Assembly: GCA_913775305.1 (NCBI GenBank)
Contig: CAJYIY010000014.1
Coordinates: forward strand, 1 to 53,176
Direction of reading: 5' to 3'
From: an uncultured Erwinia sp.
Lineage (GTDB): Bacteria > Pseudomonadota > Gammaproteobacteria > Enterobacterales > Enterobacteriaceae
Length of the DNA: 53,176 bases
Made by a program: the position numbers and the translations under genes. This document shows positions 20,655 to 30,021 of the stretch, one piece after another. Within the stretch, counting starts at the first letter, position 1; every line of letters begins with the position of its first letter. Under the pieces are notes generated by a model. The model was given only the letters and a program-made list of their open reading frames with translations, was not told the DNA's origin and did not search any database.

Positions 20655-20993
20655 TTATTCACGTTTTCTGTGGATAGCTTTGTGCAGAACTCTGTTAACA
20701 GGTGGGGAAAACTTTCTTCCATATCGGAAGCCTCTTCGGGAGAAACGGAAATAACCTGAGATTAATCATCATCTTTAGCGCCGTTTTTATGCGGCAATCA
20801 TCCCTGACGCAGCGTCGTCACACACGCCGCCTCAGCCACTGGCGAAAGATCGAACACTTATTAGTTTATCCACAGAATATGTTGATTAGTTGGCCGGGAA
20901 CGGGGCTAAAGTGACCAAATTACCCTGCGTCAAGGCTGTAAATCGAAACAGTATTATTTTAAAAACGGAGTTATCCCATTTTTCTGTGGATAA
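20655..20993. promoter_or_regulatory. DARS2-like DnaA-reactivating sequence (five DnaA-box-like sites)
   Basis: The 683-base rppH-mutH gap holds five DnaA-box-like 9-mers. Three lie within 35 bp: TTATTCACG at 20655-20663 (plus), TGTGGATAG at 20669-20677 (minus) and TGTGCAGAA at 20681-20689 (minus). A perfect TTATCCACA is at 20866-20874 (plus) and a perfect TGTGGATAA at 20985-20993 (minus). In E. coli the rppH (ygdP)-mutH gap is the known site of DARS2, which converts ADP-DnaA to ATP-DnaA using a tight core of three boxes, outlying boxes, and IHF and Fis. A one-mismatch IHF-like match, GAATATGTTGATT, lies at 20875-20887 beside the fourth box. The site is seen; the function is inferred from position and layout. 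The promoters of rppH and mutH must also lie in this gap. Confidence 0.8.
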
Positions 20994-21185
20994 CTACGTA
21001 TAAGATCCTGTTCATTGTCGGTGATAAGGCAGGTAAAACTTGCGAAGCGGTCAGATACCCACCGCTGATGAGATGATAAAAAACATGATTTATCATGCTA
21101 TTATTGTCTTTTCCCACAGAACCCGCGCAGAGAGATGCGGGCCTGAAATGGGCCGGTTGTTTTTTATACAAATCTGGATATCACT

Positions 21186-21872
21186 ATGACTGGCGATCCC
21201 TTCCTCATTCCCCCGCCCCAAAATGAAACCGAACTGATGGACAGAGCGGCAGCGCTTGCTGGTTATACCCTGGGTGAACTGGCTCAGCGAATCGGCCTGC
21301 CGATCCCGGCCGATCTTAAGCGGGATAAGGGCTGGGTTGGGATGCTGCTGGAGCGTTATCTCGGCGCCAGCGCCGGCAGTAAGCCGGAACAGGATTTTGC
21401 GGAGATTGGGGTAGAGCTGAAGACCATTCCCGTTGATGTCGCCGGGCGACCGCTGGAAACCACCTTTGTTTGTGTTGCACCGCTTACCGGTAACAGCGGC
21501 GTGACCTGGCAAAACAGCCACGTGCGGCATAAGCTTGCGCGCGTGCTGTGGGTACCGGTAGAGGGCGAACGAACTATTCCGCTGGCCGATCGCCATGTGG
21601 GTATCGCGCTACTCTGGAGCCCAAATGAGGAAGAGGAACAGCAGCTACGGCGTGACTGGGAAGAATTAATGGATATGATTGTGCTGGGGCAGGTAACACA
21701 GATCACTGCCCGACACGGTGAGGTTCTGCAAATCCGGCCCAAGGCAGCCAACAGTCACGCGCTAACAGAAGGTATTGGTCGCTACGGGCAGCCGATCATG
21801 ACCCTGCCACGCGGTTTTTATCTGAAAAAAAACTTTACGGCCGCGCTGCTCGCCCGCCATTTTTTACTGTAG
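21186..21872 (+). CDS. mutH: DNA mismatch repair endonuclease MutH
   Basis: MutH nicks the unmethylated strand at hemimethylated GATC sites when activated by MutS and MutL. The 228-residue protein carries the catalytic D-(x)n-E-x-K set at Asp70, Glu77 and Lys79 ([13 protein letters not shown]), at the same numbers as in E. coli. It is transcribed alone, diverging from rppH. E. coli ygdQ, normally next, is absent; ygdR follows after 141 bases. Confidence 0.97.
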   Translation: MTGDPFLIPPPQNETELMDRAAALAGYTLGELAQRIGLPIPADLKRDKGWVGMLLERYLGASAGSKPEQDFAEIGVELKTIPVDVAGRPLETTFVCVAPLTGNSGVTWQNSHVRHKLARVLWVPVEGERTIPLADRHVGIALLWSPNEEEEQQLRRDWEELMDMIVLGQVTQITARHGEVLQIRPKAANSHALTEGIGRYGQPIMTLPRGFYLKKNFTAALLARHFLL

Positions 21873-22013
21873 CTCTGCGCCCCTGCCGGAAATGAGTCAG
21901 AAGTCAATATTCCGCCCCGACCCCGTCCATTTTCAGACTGATGAAATTACCACAACAGGTAAAATAGTTTATTACTACACTCAACAAAGTCATAAACGTT
22001 GAGGGAGACAAAT

Positions 22014-22229
22014 ATGAAGTGGATGTTGAGTATTGCAGCACTGAGTGTATCCATGCTGGTGAGCGGTTGCAGTAGTGACTACGTGATGGCAACCAAAGAC
22101 GGCAGGATGATCATGACCGACGGTAAACCCAATATCGATAAAGAGACCGGACTGGTGAAATACGTCGATCAGTCGGGCAATGAAATACAGATTAACGGAG
22201 ATGAAATCTCTTCGATCGTTGAGCGCTAA
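22014..22229 (+). CDS. ygdR: YgdR-like small outer-envelope lipoprotein
   Basis: A 71-residue YgdI/YgdR-type (DUF903) lipoprotein. The signal peptide ends in the lipobox LVSGC, followed by [20 protein letters not shown] and a compact beta-rich domain. ATG 22014 is used because GAGGGAG lies just upstream; an earlier frame extension has no signal peptide logic. The role of the family is not known. A strong hairpin follows the stop. Confidence 0.88.
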   Translation: MKWMLSIAALSVSMLVSGCSSDYVMATKDGRMIMTDGKPNIDKETGLVKYVDQSGNEIQINGDEISSIVER

Positions 22230-22236
22230 ATACTGA

Positions 22237-22270
22237 TTTGCCATTTGACGCTAAGCTGTCAGGTGGCAAA
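22237..22270 (+). terminator. Hairpin after ygdR
   Basis: TTTGCCATTTGAC pairs with GTCAGGTGGCAAA over 13 bp (two G-T pairs) around an 8-base loop, 7 bases after the ygdR stop. No T-run follows, so it may be a factor-dependent terminator or a 3'-end stabiliser. Confidence 0.55.
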
Positions 22271-22448
22271 CGCTGTGCTTTCCTCTCTGTAACGGATCAT
22301 CCCCCTTTCCCCGTTCGTGTCTGGCGGTTATAGTCGAAAAACGGGTTCTGATTCTGTCAGCGCAGACATCGCATTCTATGACCAGGATCCCCTGTTGCGG
22401 ACGCAGCTGATGTCCCTGATCTTTTAATAATGAAAAAGGAAGCCTGCC

Positions 22449-23489
22449 ATGCATTATCACCGTATCCCCCACAGCACACTCGAAGTCAGCTCTCTTGGTC
22501 TGGGGACGATGACGTTTGGGGAACAAAACAGTGAAGCCGACGCCCATGCCCAGCTCGATCTGGCGTTGAGTCGGGGTATTAACCTGATTGACACAGCAGA
22601 GATGTATCCGGTGCCACCGCGCCCGGAAACTCAGGGGTTGACTGAGAAATATATCGGCAGCTGGCTGAAAGCTCGCGGCTGCCGCGACAAGATCGTCCTG
22701 GCGACCAAAGTGGCCGGTCCGGTGCGCGGTGCCGATGCCTCTATCCGCCCCGGCCAGGCCCTGGATCGGAAAAATATTCGTGCGGCGCTGGATGCCAGCC
22801 TGAAAAGGCTGAACACCGACTACATCGACCTGTACCAGCTGCACTGGCCGCAGCGACAGACCAACTTTTTTGGCAAGCTGAACTATCAGTACACCGATAA
22901 CACCGCGCCGGTGACGCTACTGGAAACCCTGGAAGCCCTGACCGAGCAGGTGCGTGCCGGAAAAATCCGCTACATCGGCGTATCCAACGAAACGCCATGG
23001 GGCGTGATGCGCTATCTGCAGCTGGCGGAAAAACATGAACTGCCGCGCATCGTCAGTATTCAGAATCCCTACAGCCTGTTAAATCGTAGCTTCGAGTTGG
23101 GTCTGGCGGAGATAAGCCAGCACGAGGGGGTAGAACTGCTGGCCTATTCCTGCCTGGCGTTTGGCACGCTGAGCGGAAAATATCTGAACGGCGCGAAGCC
23201 TGCAGGTGCGCGTAATACGCTGTTCAGCCGTTTTACGCGCTACAGCGGTGAGCAGGCCGAACTGGCTGTTAACGAGTACGTTACGCTGGCACAGCGACAC
23301 GGACTGGATCCCTCACAGATGGCGCTGGCATTTGTTCGCCAGCAGCCGTTTGTCGCCAGCACGCTGCTGGGGGCCACCACGCCTGAACAGCTGACCATCA
23401 ATATCGACAGCTATGACCTGACGCTGGATGCTGAGATTATTGACGAGCTGGAGGCGATCCACCGCCGTTATACCTATCCGGCACCGTGA
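22449..23489 (+). CDS. tas: Tas, NADP(H)-dependent aldo-keto reductase
   Basis: A 346-residue aldo-keto reductase of the Tas family (E. coli Tas 346), first found for suppressing tyrosine starvation; its physiological substrate is unclear. The family fingerprint is present: LGLGTMTFGEQNSEADAHAQL, Asp-Tyr in INLIDTAEMYPVPPRPE, and the coenzyme-binding end ASTLLGATTPEQLTINI. AAAAGGAAG lies before the ATG. It keeps its E. coli position between ygdR and lplT, with one inserted gene on the other strand between tas and lplT. Confidence 0.95.
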   Translation: MHYHRIPHSTLEVSSLGLGTMTFGEQNSEADAHAQLDLALSRGINLIDTAEMYPVPPRPETQGLTEKYIGSWLKARGCRDKIVLATKVAGPVRGADASIRPGQALDRKNIRAALDASLKRLNTDYIDLYQLHWPQRQTNFFGKLNYQYTDNTAPVTLLETLEALTEQVRAGKIRYIGVSNETPWGVMRYLQLAEKHELPRIVSIQNPYSLLNRSFELGLAEISQHEGVELLAYSCLAFGTLSGKYLNGAKPAGARNTLFSRFTRYSGEQAELAVNEYVTLAQRHGLDPSQMALAFVRQQPFVASTLLGATTPEQLTINIDSYDLTLDAEIIDELEAIHRRYTYPAP

Positions 23490-23497
23490 ATCGCCAA

Positions 23498-23520
23498 CGG
23501 GCGGGGCTTCCCCTCGCCCG
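23498..23520. terminator. Hairpin between convergent tas and the PfpI-like gene
   Basis: CGGGCGGGG pairs with CCTCGCCCG (one G-T pair) around a 5-base loop, filling the 33-base gap between the two stops. It likely serves both transcripts; no long T-run is present on either strand. Confidence 0.55.
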
Positions 23521-23522
23521 CC

Positions 23523-24350
23523 TTACTGATATCGTGACATCCGCTCCACACTCTGCTGCAAACGCTGCTGCCAGTCCGGGGTATGCGCCTCAACCATGGA
23601 AAATACCGACTTGCGCAGCGTCGTTGTCATCGCCTCACCGGCCTGCTGCGGCGTTCCGCTGTGGAATGGCGGTTGCGGATCGTACTGCATCAACAGCTGT
23701 GCCGCTTTTGCGCTCTCATCCCCTAGCAGCCTGGCGCGCAGCGTCAGACCAAAATCGATACCGGCAGTCACACCGCCACCTGAAATACGGTTACGGTCAA
23801 TCACCACGCGGTCATTCTGAGGCAGTGCCCCAAACCTGGCCAGGTCGTCAATCATCGACCAATGGGTGGTGGCTTTATAGCCCTTCATCAACCCGGCTGC
23901 ACCCAGCAGAATCGAACCGGTACAGACGCTGGTGACCCACTGCGCCCTGCTGCCAACCTCATGCAACCAGTCAAGCATTTCCGTTTCGTTAAGCAGCGCG
24001 TAAGGATTGCCGGTGCCGGTCACGCAGAGAATATCGACCTTTTTGAGCTGCTTAAAGGTCGTGGTGGGCACAAACTGCACGTGCGCCAGCTCCCCTTTCA
24101 CCGGCTGGAGATCGCGCCAGACAAATTCCACATTGAATACGCCTCCCGCCAGTGCCGTTGCCGGGCCAATGATATCCAGGGGCGTCATACCGGGATAAAT
24201 GACAAAAGCCAGCGTTGGTTTATCCGCGGAGGGATGCGTTGACGCGGGCGAACTGTGGGTCGTGCTGCTGGCAAACAGTGAGGGGCTGGCCCCGACGCTG
24301 GCAGCGATCAGTGCCACTGCCGATCTGGCGATAAAATCCCTTCTTTCCAT
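23523..24350 (-). CDS. Exported DJ-1/PfpI family protein (isocyanide-hydratase-like)
   Basis: A 275-residue class I glutamine-amidotransferase-like protein. The core (about 45-245) has IYPGMTPLDIIGPATAL, the nucleophile elbow SVCTGSILLGAAGLMKG with Cys143, then THW and GGGVTAGIDFGL. These are features of isocyanide hydratases and the related regulator sensor domains, but no AraC helix-turn-helix follows. The N-terminus MERRDFIARSAVALIAASVG looks like a twin-arginine signal, and ATG 24350 was chosen because GGAG stands 7 bases upstream. Export to the periplasm is inferred and unusual for the family. It is not in the E. coli tas-lplT interval. The substrate cannot be read from the sequence. Confidence 0.75.
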   Translation of the reverse strand: MERRDFIARSAVALIAASVGASPSLFASSTTHSSPASTHPSADKPTLAFVIYPGMTPLDIIGPATALAGGVFNVEFVWRDLQPVKGELAHVQFVPTTTFKQLKKVDILCVTGTGNPYALLNETEMLDWLHEVGSRAQWVTSVCTGSILLGAAGLMKGYKATTHWSMIDDLARFGALPQNDRVVIDRNRISGGGVTAGIDFGLTLRARLLGDESAKAAQLLMQYDPQPPFHSGTPQQAGEAMTTTLRKSVFSMVEAHTPDWQQRLQQSVERMSRYQ

Positions 24351-24482
24351 GTCTTTTCTCCAAAATGACTCGATGGTTACGTGCAAATCCAGTCACACAG
24401 GGTAACATTACCGTGGGAAACAATCAGAAGAAAGAAGAGACTCGCAGGGTGAGGTGGCTATTGAGCCGATGTTAAGTGATGT

Positions 24483-24502
24483 CCGGGCCGTGTGCGGCCC
24501 GG
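24483..24502 (-). terminator. Hairpin downstream of lplT
   Basis: CCGGGCCG and CGGCCCGG form a perfect 8-bp stem with a 4-base loop, 14 bases beyond the lplT stop. No T-run follows on the minus strand. It is the likely 3' end of the aas-lplT transcript. Confidence 0.5.
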
Positions 24503-24516
24503 TCTGAAGAGTACCG

Positions 24517-25722
24517 TCAGATTTTGCGCTTTTGTGCCAGCTGCCAGCCCCACAGCACGGCTATCGCCAGGGCAAACAGCACGCCGAAGCCTATCCCGGT
24601 TGCGACCGGTGGCGCTCCCGCCTTTATTGCCAGAGAATAGAGCCCCAGCATCACCAGCATCGCCGTGTTTTCACCCAGGTTCTGCACCGCAATCGCATTA
24701 CCGGCGCCCACCGTCTGCTTACCCCGCATCTGCAGCAGCGCATTCAGCGGCACCACAAAGAAACCGCCCAGCACGCCGATAATCGCCAGCAGCACGTATG
24801 CGTTCAGCGTTGTGTGCTGCAGTGAGAAAGCAACGACCGCAACGCCGATTAACACGCCGGCAGGCATACAGCGCCCCACGGTTTTCAGCGTGACCAGCTT
24901 CGCCGCCGCTGCGGCGCCCAGCACAATGCCTACGGCAACCATCGCATTCAGCATCGTGGGAGTTTTATTATCGGTAATACCGAGCGCCACCGGCACCCAC
25001 AGCACCAGCAGGAAGCGCAGCGTCACGCCAGCGCCCCAGAACAGGCTGGTACCCACCAGTGAAAACCGGGTTTCAGCGTCACGCCACAGCGTGCGGCAGG
25101 CGCTGAAGAAGCTGGCCGACATCTTTTTCGGATGCCATGACTGGCCGCTACGCGCAGCTGCCAGTTTCGGGATTATCAGGTTGGCGGCAACGGCCAGCGC
25201 ATAGGCGACAACACAGGCCAGCAGTGCGCTGGTAAGGTTAAGATCGGCAAGGTATCCACCGGCCAGGGATCCCAGCAGGATCGCAGCAATTGTCGAGGAC
25301 TCCATCAGGCCGTTGGCTTTTACCAGCGTGTCTCCGTCGGTCAGCTCTCCGAGAATGCCATACTTAGCCGGGGAATAGGCTGCCGCGCCAATGCCAACAA
25401 GGCCATAGCCCAGGAACGGGTCCAGTCCAACGCAGATCGTCAGTGCTCCCAGCAGCTTGAGCCCGTTGGCAAACATCATGACCCGACCTTTGGCAAAGCT
25501 GTCGGCCACCTGGCCCACAAACGGGGCCAGAATAATGTAAGTGGCAACAAACACCATCTGTAAAATCGGCTGGCTCCAGTCGGGATACACCTGCTGCTTC
25601 AGCACCGCCAGCGTTGCAAACAGCAGGGCATTATCACCAAAAGCGGAGAGGAACTGGGCTGCCGTTACCGCCATCATTCCTTTCGACAGCAAGGGTTTTG
25701 TTCCGGCAGTCGGGCTATTCAT
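24517..25722 (-). CDS. lplT: Lysophospholipid transporter LplT
   Basis: An MFS flippase that brings lysophospholipids from the outer to the inner face of the inner membrane, where Aas re-acylates them. The 401-residue protein has about 12 hydrophobic segments and the LplT phrases [35 protein letters not shown] and [23 protein letters not shown] 25722 was chosen because it gives a protein near E. coli length; it overlaps the aas stop by 8 bases, so the two are coupled. In E. coli the same pair works in phospholipid repair. Confidence 0.95.
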   Translation of the reverse strand: MNSPTAGTKPLLSKGMMAVTAAQFLSAFGDNALLFATLAVLKQQVYPDWSQPILQMVFVATYIILAPFVGQVADSFAKGRVMMFANGLKLLGALTICVGLDPFLGYGLVGIGAAAYSPAKYGILGELTDGDTLVKANGLMESSTIAAILLGSLAGGYLADLNLTSALLACVVAYALAVAANLIIPKLAAARSGQSWHPKKMSASFFSACRTLWRDAETRFSLVGTSLFWGAGVTLRFLLVLWVPVALGITDNKTPTMLNAMVAVGIVLGAAAAAKLVTLKTVGRCMPAGVLIGVAVVAFSLQHTTLNAYVLLAIIGVLGGFFVVPLNALLQMRGKQTVGAGNAIAVQNLGENTAMLVMLGLYSLAIKAGAPPVATGIGFGVLFALAIAVLWGWQLAQKRKI

Positions 25723-27871
25723 AAGACTCCTCTGGCCGCTCGGCCATTTCGCGCAGGGTAACAAAATCCGGCTTGCCGCTGCCGAGCATCGGAAGCTGTT
25801 TCAGCACCCGAATATCGCGAGGTACCGCCAGTTCCGGGCTGCCCAGCTCGCGTGCCGCGCGCTGCAAACGTTCACGCGTCAGCTCGCTGTCTGTCGTAAA
25901 CAGCACCAGGGCTTCACCGCGATGACCGTCCGGCTTGATGGTGGCTGCATGCTGCTTTTCCTCTGACGCGTTGAGCGCAATCAGCTCTACGCTTTCCAGC
26001 GACACCATCTCCCCGGCAATTTTCGCAAAGCGCTTCACCCGCCCCTGGATCTGGCAGAAACCGGCATCGTCGAAGCTGACGATATCACCGGTATCGTACC
26101 AGCCACTCTCCATCCGGCCTTCACCGTCATCGGCTTCGGGTGCTTCAAGCACGCCGGGGCGTTCCACACGCAGATAGCCTTTCATAATGTTCGGACCGCA
26201 AAGCTGAAGCCGCCCGCCCTCTTCAATGCCGGGGACGGAGATAAGCCGTGAATCCATCCCCGGCAGAATGCGGCCAACGGTATGCGATCGCGCAGCCATC
26301 GGAACGTTAATGGCCACCACCGGTGCACATTCGGTCACGCCATAACCTTCCAGAATACGAATACCAAACTTTTCAAACCAGGCATCACGCGTGCTCTGCT
26401 GAAGCTTTTCCGCTCCGGCCACCACGTAGCGCAGGCGGGCAAAATCATACGGCTGGGCGAATCGGGCATAGTTACCGAGGAACGTTGAGGTACCGAACAG
26501 CACGGTGCAGTTACGATCGTAGACCAGTTCCGGCACGATGCGATAGTGGAGCGGGCTGGGGTAAAGGAACACTTCGGCGCCGGTCATCAGCGGCGTAAAC
26601 AACCCGACGGTCAGACCAAAAGCGTGGAACAGCGGCAGAGCCGACATAAAACGATCGCGCGGGGTGAAATCGGCAACGGTGCGGATCTGTTCAACGTTCG
26701 CCAGCAGGCTTTTATGAGAGTGCACAACGCCTTTTGGGTGTCCTTCAGAGCCGGAGGTAAACAATACCATCGCGGCATCTTCAGGCTGCTGCTTCACTTC
26801 TGCCAGTGACGGGATAAGTAACCGGCTGAGGATCCACAGTTTATCCCGGCCGGTAACCGTATCTTTCAGATCTTCCAGGAAAATCCACTTAACGCCGGGG
26901 ATCCCTTCAGGAAGATGCCACAGTTTGCCTTTATCGAGGAACTGGCGCGAGGTAAATACAGTTTGTATCTGTGCCGCCGTCAGTGCGCTGGTTAACCCCT
27001 TAATTCCGGCGGTGTAGTTCAACATCGCGGGGATCCGCCCGCGCAGGGTTGCGCCCAGGATCGCGGCGGCGGTAACGGTAGCGTTGGGCAACAGCAGGCC
27101 AACATATTCGCCCTGACGCGTGTAGCGCTCAAGGATCCGCCCCACGCCCAGCGACTTCTTCAGCAGGCTGGTGTAACTGTCAGGTTTAAAGTTAACGTCT
27201 TCTATACAGGGCTTGAAGTACCCATAGCGTACGCGTGCCGCAAGGAACGCCTGATAAATCGTCTGGCGAGGGCGAACCGCCATACGCGCTTCCATCATGA
27301 TATGGTGCAGATGCTCACCCGCCAGTCGGCGGCGATCGCGCGCACGGGGGGCTTCTGGCATCGGGATGGTAGTGGCAGGTAACACGGTAAGGGAAATTTT
27401 TGGAAACAGGCGGCGTTTGAATACGCCAGCCAGACGCCCAAACAGCGTATATTCGGCACCTTCAATACGAATCGGGACCACCGTTGCCTGCGACCTGGCA
27501 GCAACGAAACCCGCGCCGTCATAGATTTTCATCAGCGAACCGGTAACGGTAATGCGTCCCTCGGGGAAGATCACGACTGGCCGCCCCTGCGCGATCAGCT
27601 TTACCAGATGCTTAATCGACATCGGTTTTGTCGGGTCAAGCGGCACAAAATCAATAAAGCGGCTCACCCAGCGCATATACCACTGCTCGCTGATCGACGA
27701 GTAGACGGCAAATACGGGCTTTACCGGCAGGAAGACGGCCAGCAGCAGGCCATCAAGGAACGACATATGGTTCGGGGTGATTAACACCTTCTGTTTGTAT
27801 AAACCTGAAAGATCGCCCGTCAGTTGGGTCCGGAACATCAACCGAAACAGTAGTTTAAGAAAAGAGATCAC
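25715..27871 (-). CDS. aas: Bifunctional 2-acylglycerophosphoethanolamine acyltransferase / acyl-ACP synthetase Aas
   Basis: Aas re-acylates lysophosphatidylethanolamine using acyl-ACP that it makes itself. The 718-residue protein has an N-terminal PlsC-like acyltransferase (NHMSFLDG block I, FPEGRIT block III, about residues 35-200). An AMP-binding synthetase follows ([32 protein letters not shown]). The start is taken as GTG 27871, giving [11 protein letters not shown] aligned with E. coli MLFSFFRNLCR; GGAG lies 8 bases upstream. An in-frame ATG lies 105 bases further up but would add a tail not found in the family. It precedes and overlaps lplT. Confidence 0.95.
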   Translation of the reverse strand: MISFLKLLFRLMFRTQLTGDLSGLYKQKVLITPNHMSFLDGLLLAVFLPVKPVFAVYSSISEQWYMRWVSRFIDFVPLDPTKPMSIKHLVKLIAQGRPVVIFPEGRITVTGSLMKIYDGAGFVAARSQATVVPIRIEGAEYTLFGRLAGVFKRRLFPKISLTVLPATTIPMPEAPRARDRRRLAGEHLHHIMMEARMAVRPRQTIYQAFLAARVRYGYFKPCIEDVNFKPDSYTSLLKKSLGVGRILERYTRQGEYVGLLLPNATVTAAAILGATLRGRIPAMLNYTAGIKGLTSALTAAQIQTVFTSRQFLDKGKLWHLPEGIPGVKWIFLEDLKDTVTGRDKLWILSRLLIPSLAEVKQQPEDAAMVLFTSGSEGHPKGVVHSHKSLLANVEQIRTVADFTPRDRFMSALPLFHAFGLTVGLFTPLMTGAEVFLYPSPLHYRIVPELVYDRNCTVLFGTSTFLGNYARFAQPYDFARLRYVVAGAEKLQQSTRDAWFEKFGIRILEGYGVTECAPVVAINVPMAARSHTVGRILPGMDSRLISVPGIEEGGRLQLCGPNIMKGYLRVERPGVLEAPEADDGEGRMESGWYDTGDIVSFDDAGFCQIQGRVKRFAKIAGEMVSLESVELIALNASEEKQHAATIKPDGHRGEALVLFTTDSELTRERLQRAARELGSPELAVPRDIRVLKQLPMLGSGKPDFVTLREMAERPEESYE

Positions 27872-28589
27872 GTTGCCAGCTCCGAAGCAGGTTGCGAGTA
27901 AAGTGTAACAATGCAAGATATAATAGCGTAACTCAACTTTAAGCGTGAGATGAGCATACCAGTCGTCAGGATTCAATTTTTACACTGGCCGTTACCTGTA
28001 TAAAAGCAGACCTTGCATCATCCGCCTTTTATATAATTACGATGCATCGCTATAGAATTGTTTAAATCATAAGCGCATGACATATATATCGGATACGAGT
28101 CGTTGTTATTCGAGATTCACCACCTCTGATATCGATCATTATATTTACTGCCTGCAGAGGCTGATGGCAAGACCCGGGTTTTATGGCCTGCCGTGGGGTA
28201 AATAGCAGGCCTTATACGACAGAAGGCAGGAAGCCCCTTTGCGGATGGATGAAATTGAATATTGGCCTGCTGACCGGCAGCAGAAACAGCGTAACCGTGC
28301 CGTGGTACAAATCTTATTTCCCTGTAATTAGCGCGTAATATTAGTGTATTTTTTAATGATTATTCCCAGATAATGCGTCACAATAATTATCCTTTTTAGA
28401 ATAAAATCCAGGCCATGCTATCTTTCGTCCTGCGCGGCACGGCCTGCCTCAGCTGCACCTGGAAATTAACAGGGCCAGCCCTTCAGCCGCAGACGAACAG
28501 CGGCCATCGGGTCGTGTCAGCCCCGTACGGTGAGCCGCATGGCTGCACCGCGTACTTAATCAGTGGCATAATCCTGCCGGTGCGGACTC
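27872..28589. other. Long intergenic region between the efflux operon and aas, with a possible decayed small gene
   Basis: This 718-base stretch should hold the aas promoter at its left end. On the plus strand a frame runs from ATG 28077 to TAG 28203-28205 (42 residues, ending FYGLPWGK). It continues open after that single stop for 41 codons (rich in charged residues, with MDEIEYWPADRQQK) to TAG 28329-28331. That could be the relic of a small gene broken by one nonsense codon, or chance. No good ribosome site precedes ATG 28077. The remainder, including an AT-rich part at 28330-28410, shows nothing recognisable. Confidence 0.4.
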
Positions 28590-28612
28590 AAAAAAAACGT
28601 CGCCGCAACGTT
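28590..28612 (-). terminator. Intrinsic terminator of the RND efflux operon
   Basis: On the minus strand the last base of the outer-membrane lipoprotein stop begins a 7-bp stem (AACGT inverted against ACGTT with extra inner pairs, loop CGG). It is followed directly by a run of eight T that includes the end of the stem. This is a classical Rho-independent terminator closing the adaptor-pump-channel operon. Confidence 0.8.
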
Positions 28613-30021
28613 CAGGATTTCCACCCGCCACCCAGCGCTTTATAAAGCGTTATTTGCTGAGTTAACTGGCCCAGACGGGTAGTAATTAACAGCTGCTGTG
28701 CGCTGTACAGCGTTCGCTGCGCCACCAGAACATTCAGATAATTATCGACGCCTTCACGAAAGCGAACGCTGGCCAGATCGTAGTTTCTCTGGCTGGCCTG
28801 TTCATCCTGTTGGCGGGCGTAAATTTCATCTTTATAAGTTTCCTGACCCGCCAGCGCATCACCGACCTCTTTAAATGCCGTCTGGATGGTCTTCTCGTAG
28901 TCTGCAATCTCAATGCGTTTTTGCAGCTTCGCAATATTCAGGTTGGCCACGTTCTGACCACCGCGAAAAATTGGCAGATCGATAGTCGGGCTGACGCGCC
29001 AGGCAGCGGTGCCGCCGGACAGCAGATCGCTCAGCCTGCCGGATGACGAGCCTCCCATCGCGGTCAGGCTGATACTGGGGAAGAAGGCCGCTCGCGCGGC
29101 ACCTATATTGGCATTGGCAGAGAGTAGCCGATGCTCAGCGGCAATAATATCAGGGCGATGAGTCAGGAGATCGGAAGGCAGCCCGGCTGGCGTGGCCGGG
29201 AAGTTCCACGCTTTTTTCAGGCTGGCGCTGGCCAGCAAATCTGTTGGCAAGCCGCGTCCTACCAGCAGCGTCAGGGCATTCATATCCTGACGCACCTGAC
29301 GGCTGTAGGCGGCAACATCCGCCTGCGCAGTACGAACCAGCGTTTCGGCCTGCACTACATCCTGTTCACTGCTGACGCCATTTTCATAGCTGCGCCTGGT
29401 CAGCGCCCAGGAATCCTGCTGGCTTTGCGCCGTGTTTTGCGCCAGCTTCAGCAGTTCATTATCCGAACAGAGCGACAGATAGCTTATCGCCACCTGCGAA
29501 ATCAGGCTGATACGCGTTGCGCGCTGGGTTGCATCCATGGCCAGATAACGCTCCAGTGCGCTGTGGTTGAGGCTGCGCAGGTGACCAAAAAAGTCCAGCT
29601 CCCATGCGGTAATACCAAAGTTGGCATCAAACTGGTGATAGGTGGTACCGCCACCCGGCCCGGAATTGTAGAGATTTCCCGGCAGATGGGCGGCCGTTTC
29701 ACCGGCGTTGAGATCGACGGATGGCATCAGCGCCGATCGGGCCACCGTGACCTGCGAGCGCGCGACTTCGACATTGAGGGCCGCCACGCGTAAATCACGG
29801 TTATTATCCAGCGCCTGAACGATAAGCTTATGCATCACCGGATCGGTGAAAAAGTTCTGCCAGCGAATCGTTGCGCCGTTACCGACCCGATGCTGCCCCT
29901 GCCCTTGTTCTGCGTAGTGCCCGGCAACCGGCAGTGCCGGCCGCTGATAGTCAGGTTCCATTGAACAGCCTGCCAGCATCAGCATCGGAAGCAGCCCCAT
30001 TGAAAACGTCTTAAGCATCAT
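28612..30021 (-). CDS. RND efflux outer-membrane lipoprotein (OprM/NodT family)
   Basis: The outer-membrane channel of the tripartite pump encoded just upstream. The 469-residue protein has a lipoprotein signal ending in LAGCSMEPDYQRP, the classical OprM-type start with Cys19. Two outer-membrane-factor repeats follow, with LRVAALNVEVARSQVTVARS and LTHRPDIIAAEHRL. ATG 30021 has AGAGGTG 7 bases upstream and overlaps the RND gene stop by 11 bases. Most enterobacterial RND pumps rely on the unlinked TolC; a dedicated OprM-like channel in the operon is the Pseudomonas-type layout. Confidence 0.93.
   Translation of the reverse strand: MMLKTFSMGLLPMLMLAGCSMEPDYQRPALPVAGHYAEQGQGQHRVGNGATIRWQNFFTDPVMHKLIVQALDNNRDLRVAALNVEVARSQVTVARSALMPSVDLNAGETAAHLPGNLYNSGPGGGTTYHQFDANFGITAWELDFFGHLRSLNHSALERYLAMDATQRATRISLISQVAISYLSLCSDNELLKLAQNTAQSQQDSWALTRRSYENGVSSEQDVVQAETLVRTAQADVAAYSRQVRQDMNALTLLVGRGLPTDLLASASLKKAWNFPATPAGLPSDLLTHRPDIIAAEHRLLSANANIGAARAAFFPSISLTAMGGSSSGRLSDLLSGGTAAWRVSPTIDLPIFRGGQNVANLNIAKLQKRIEIADYEKTIQTAFKEVGDALAGQETYKDEIYARQQDEQASQRNYDLASVRFREGVDNYLNVLVAQRTLYSAQQLLITTRLGQLTQQITLYKALGGGWKS

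Noticed and set aside
28415..28645. 76-codon plus-strand open frame overlapping the efflux channel gene end
   Set aside because: It runs through the operon terminator and antisense into the lipoprotein gene, with no ribosome site.
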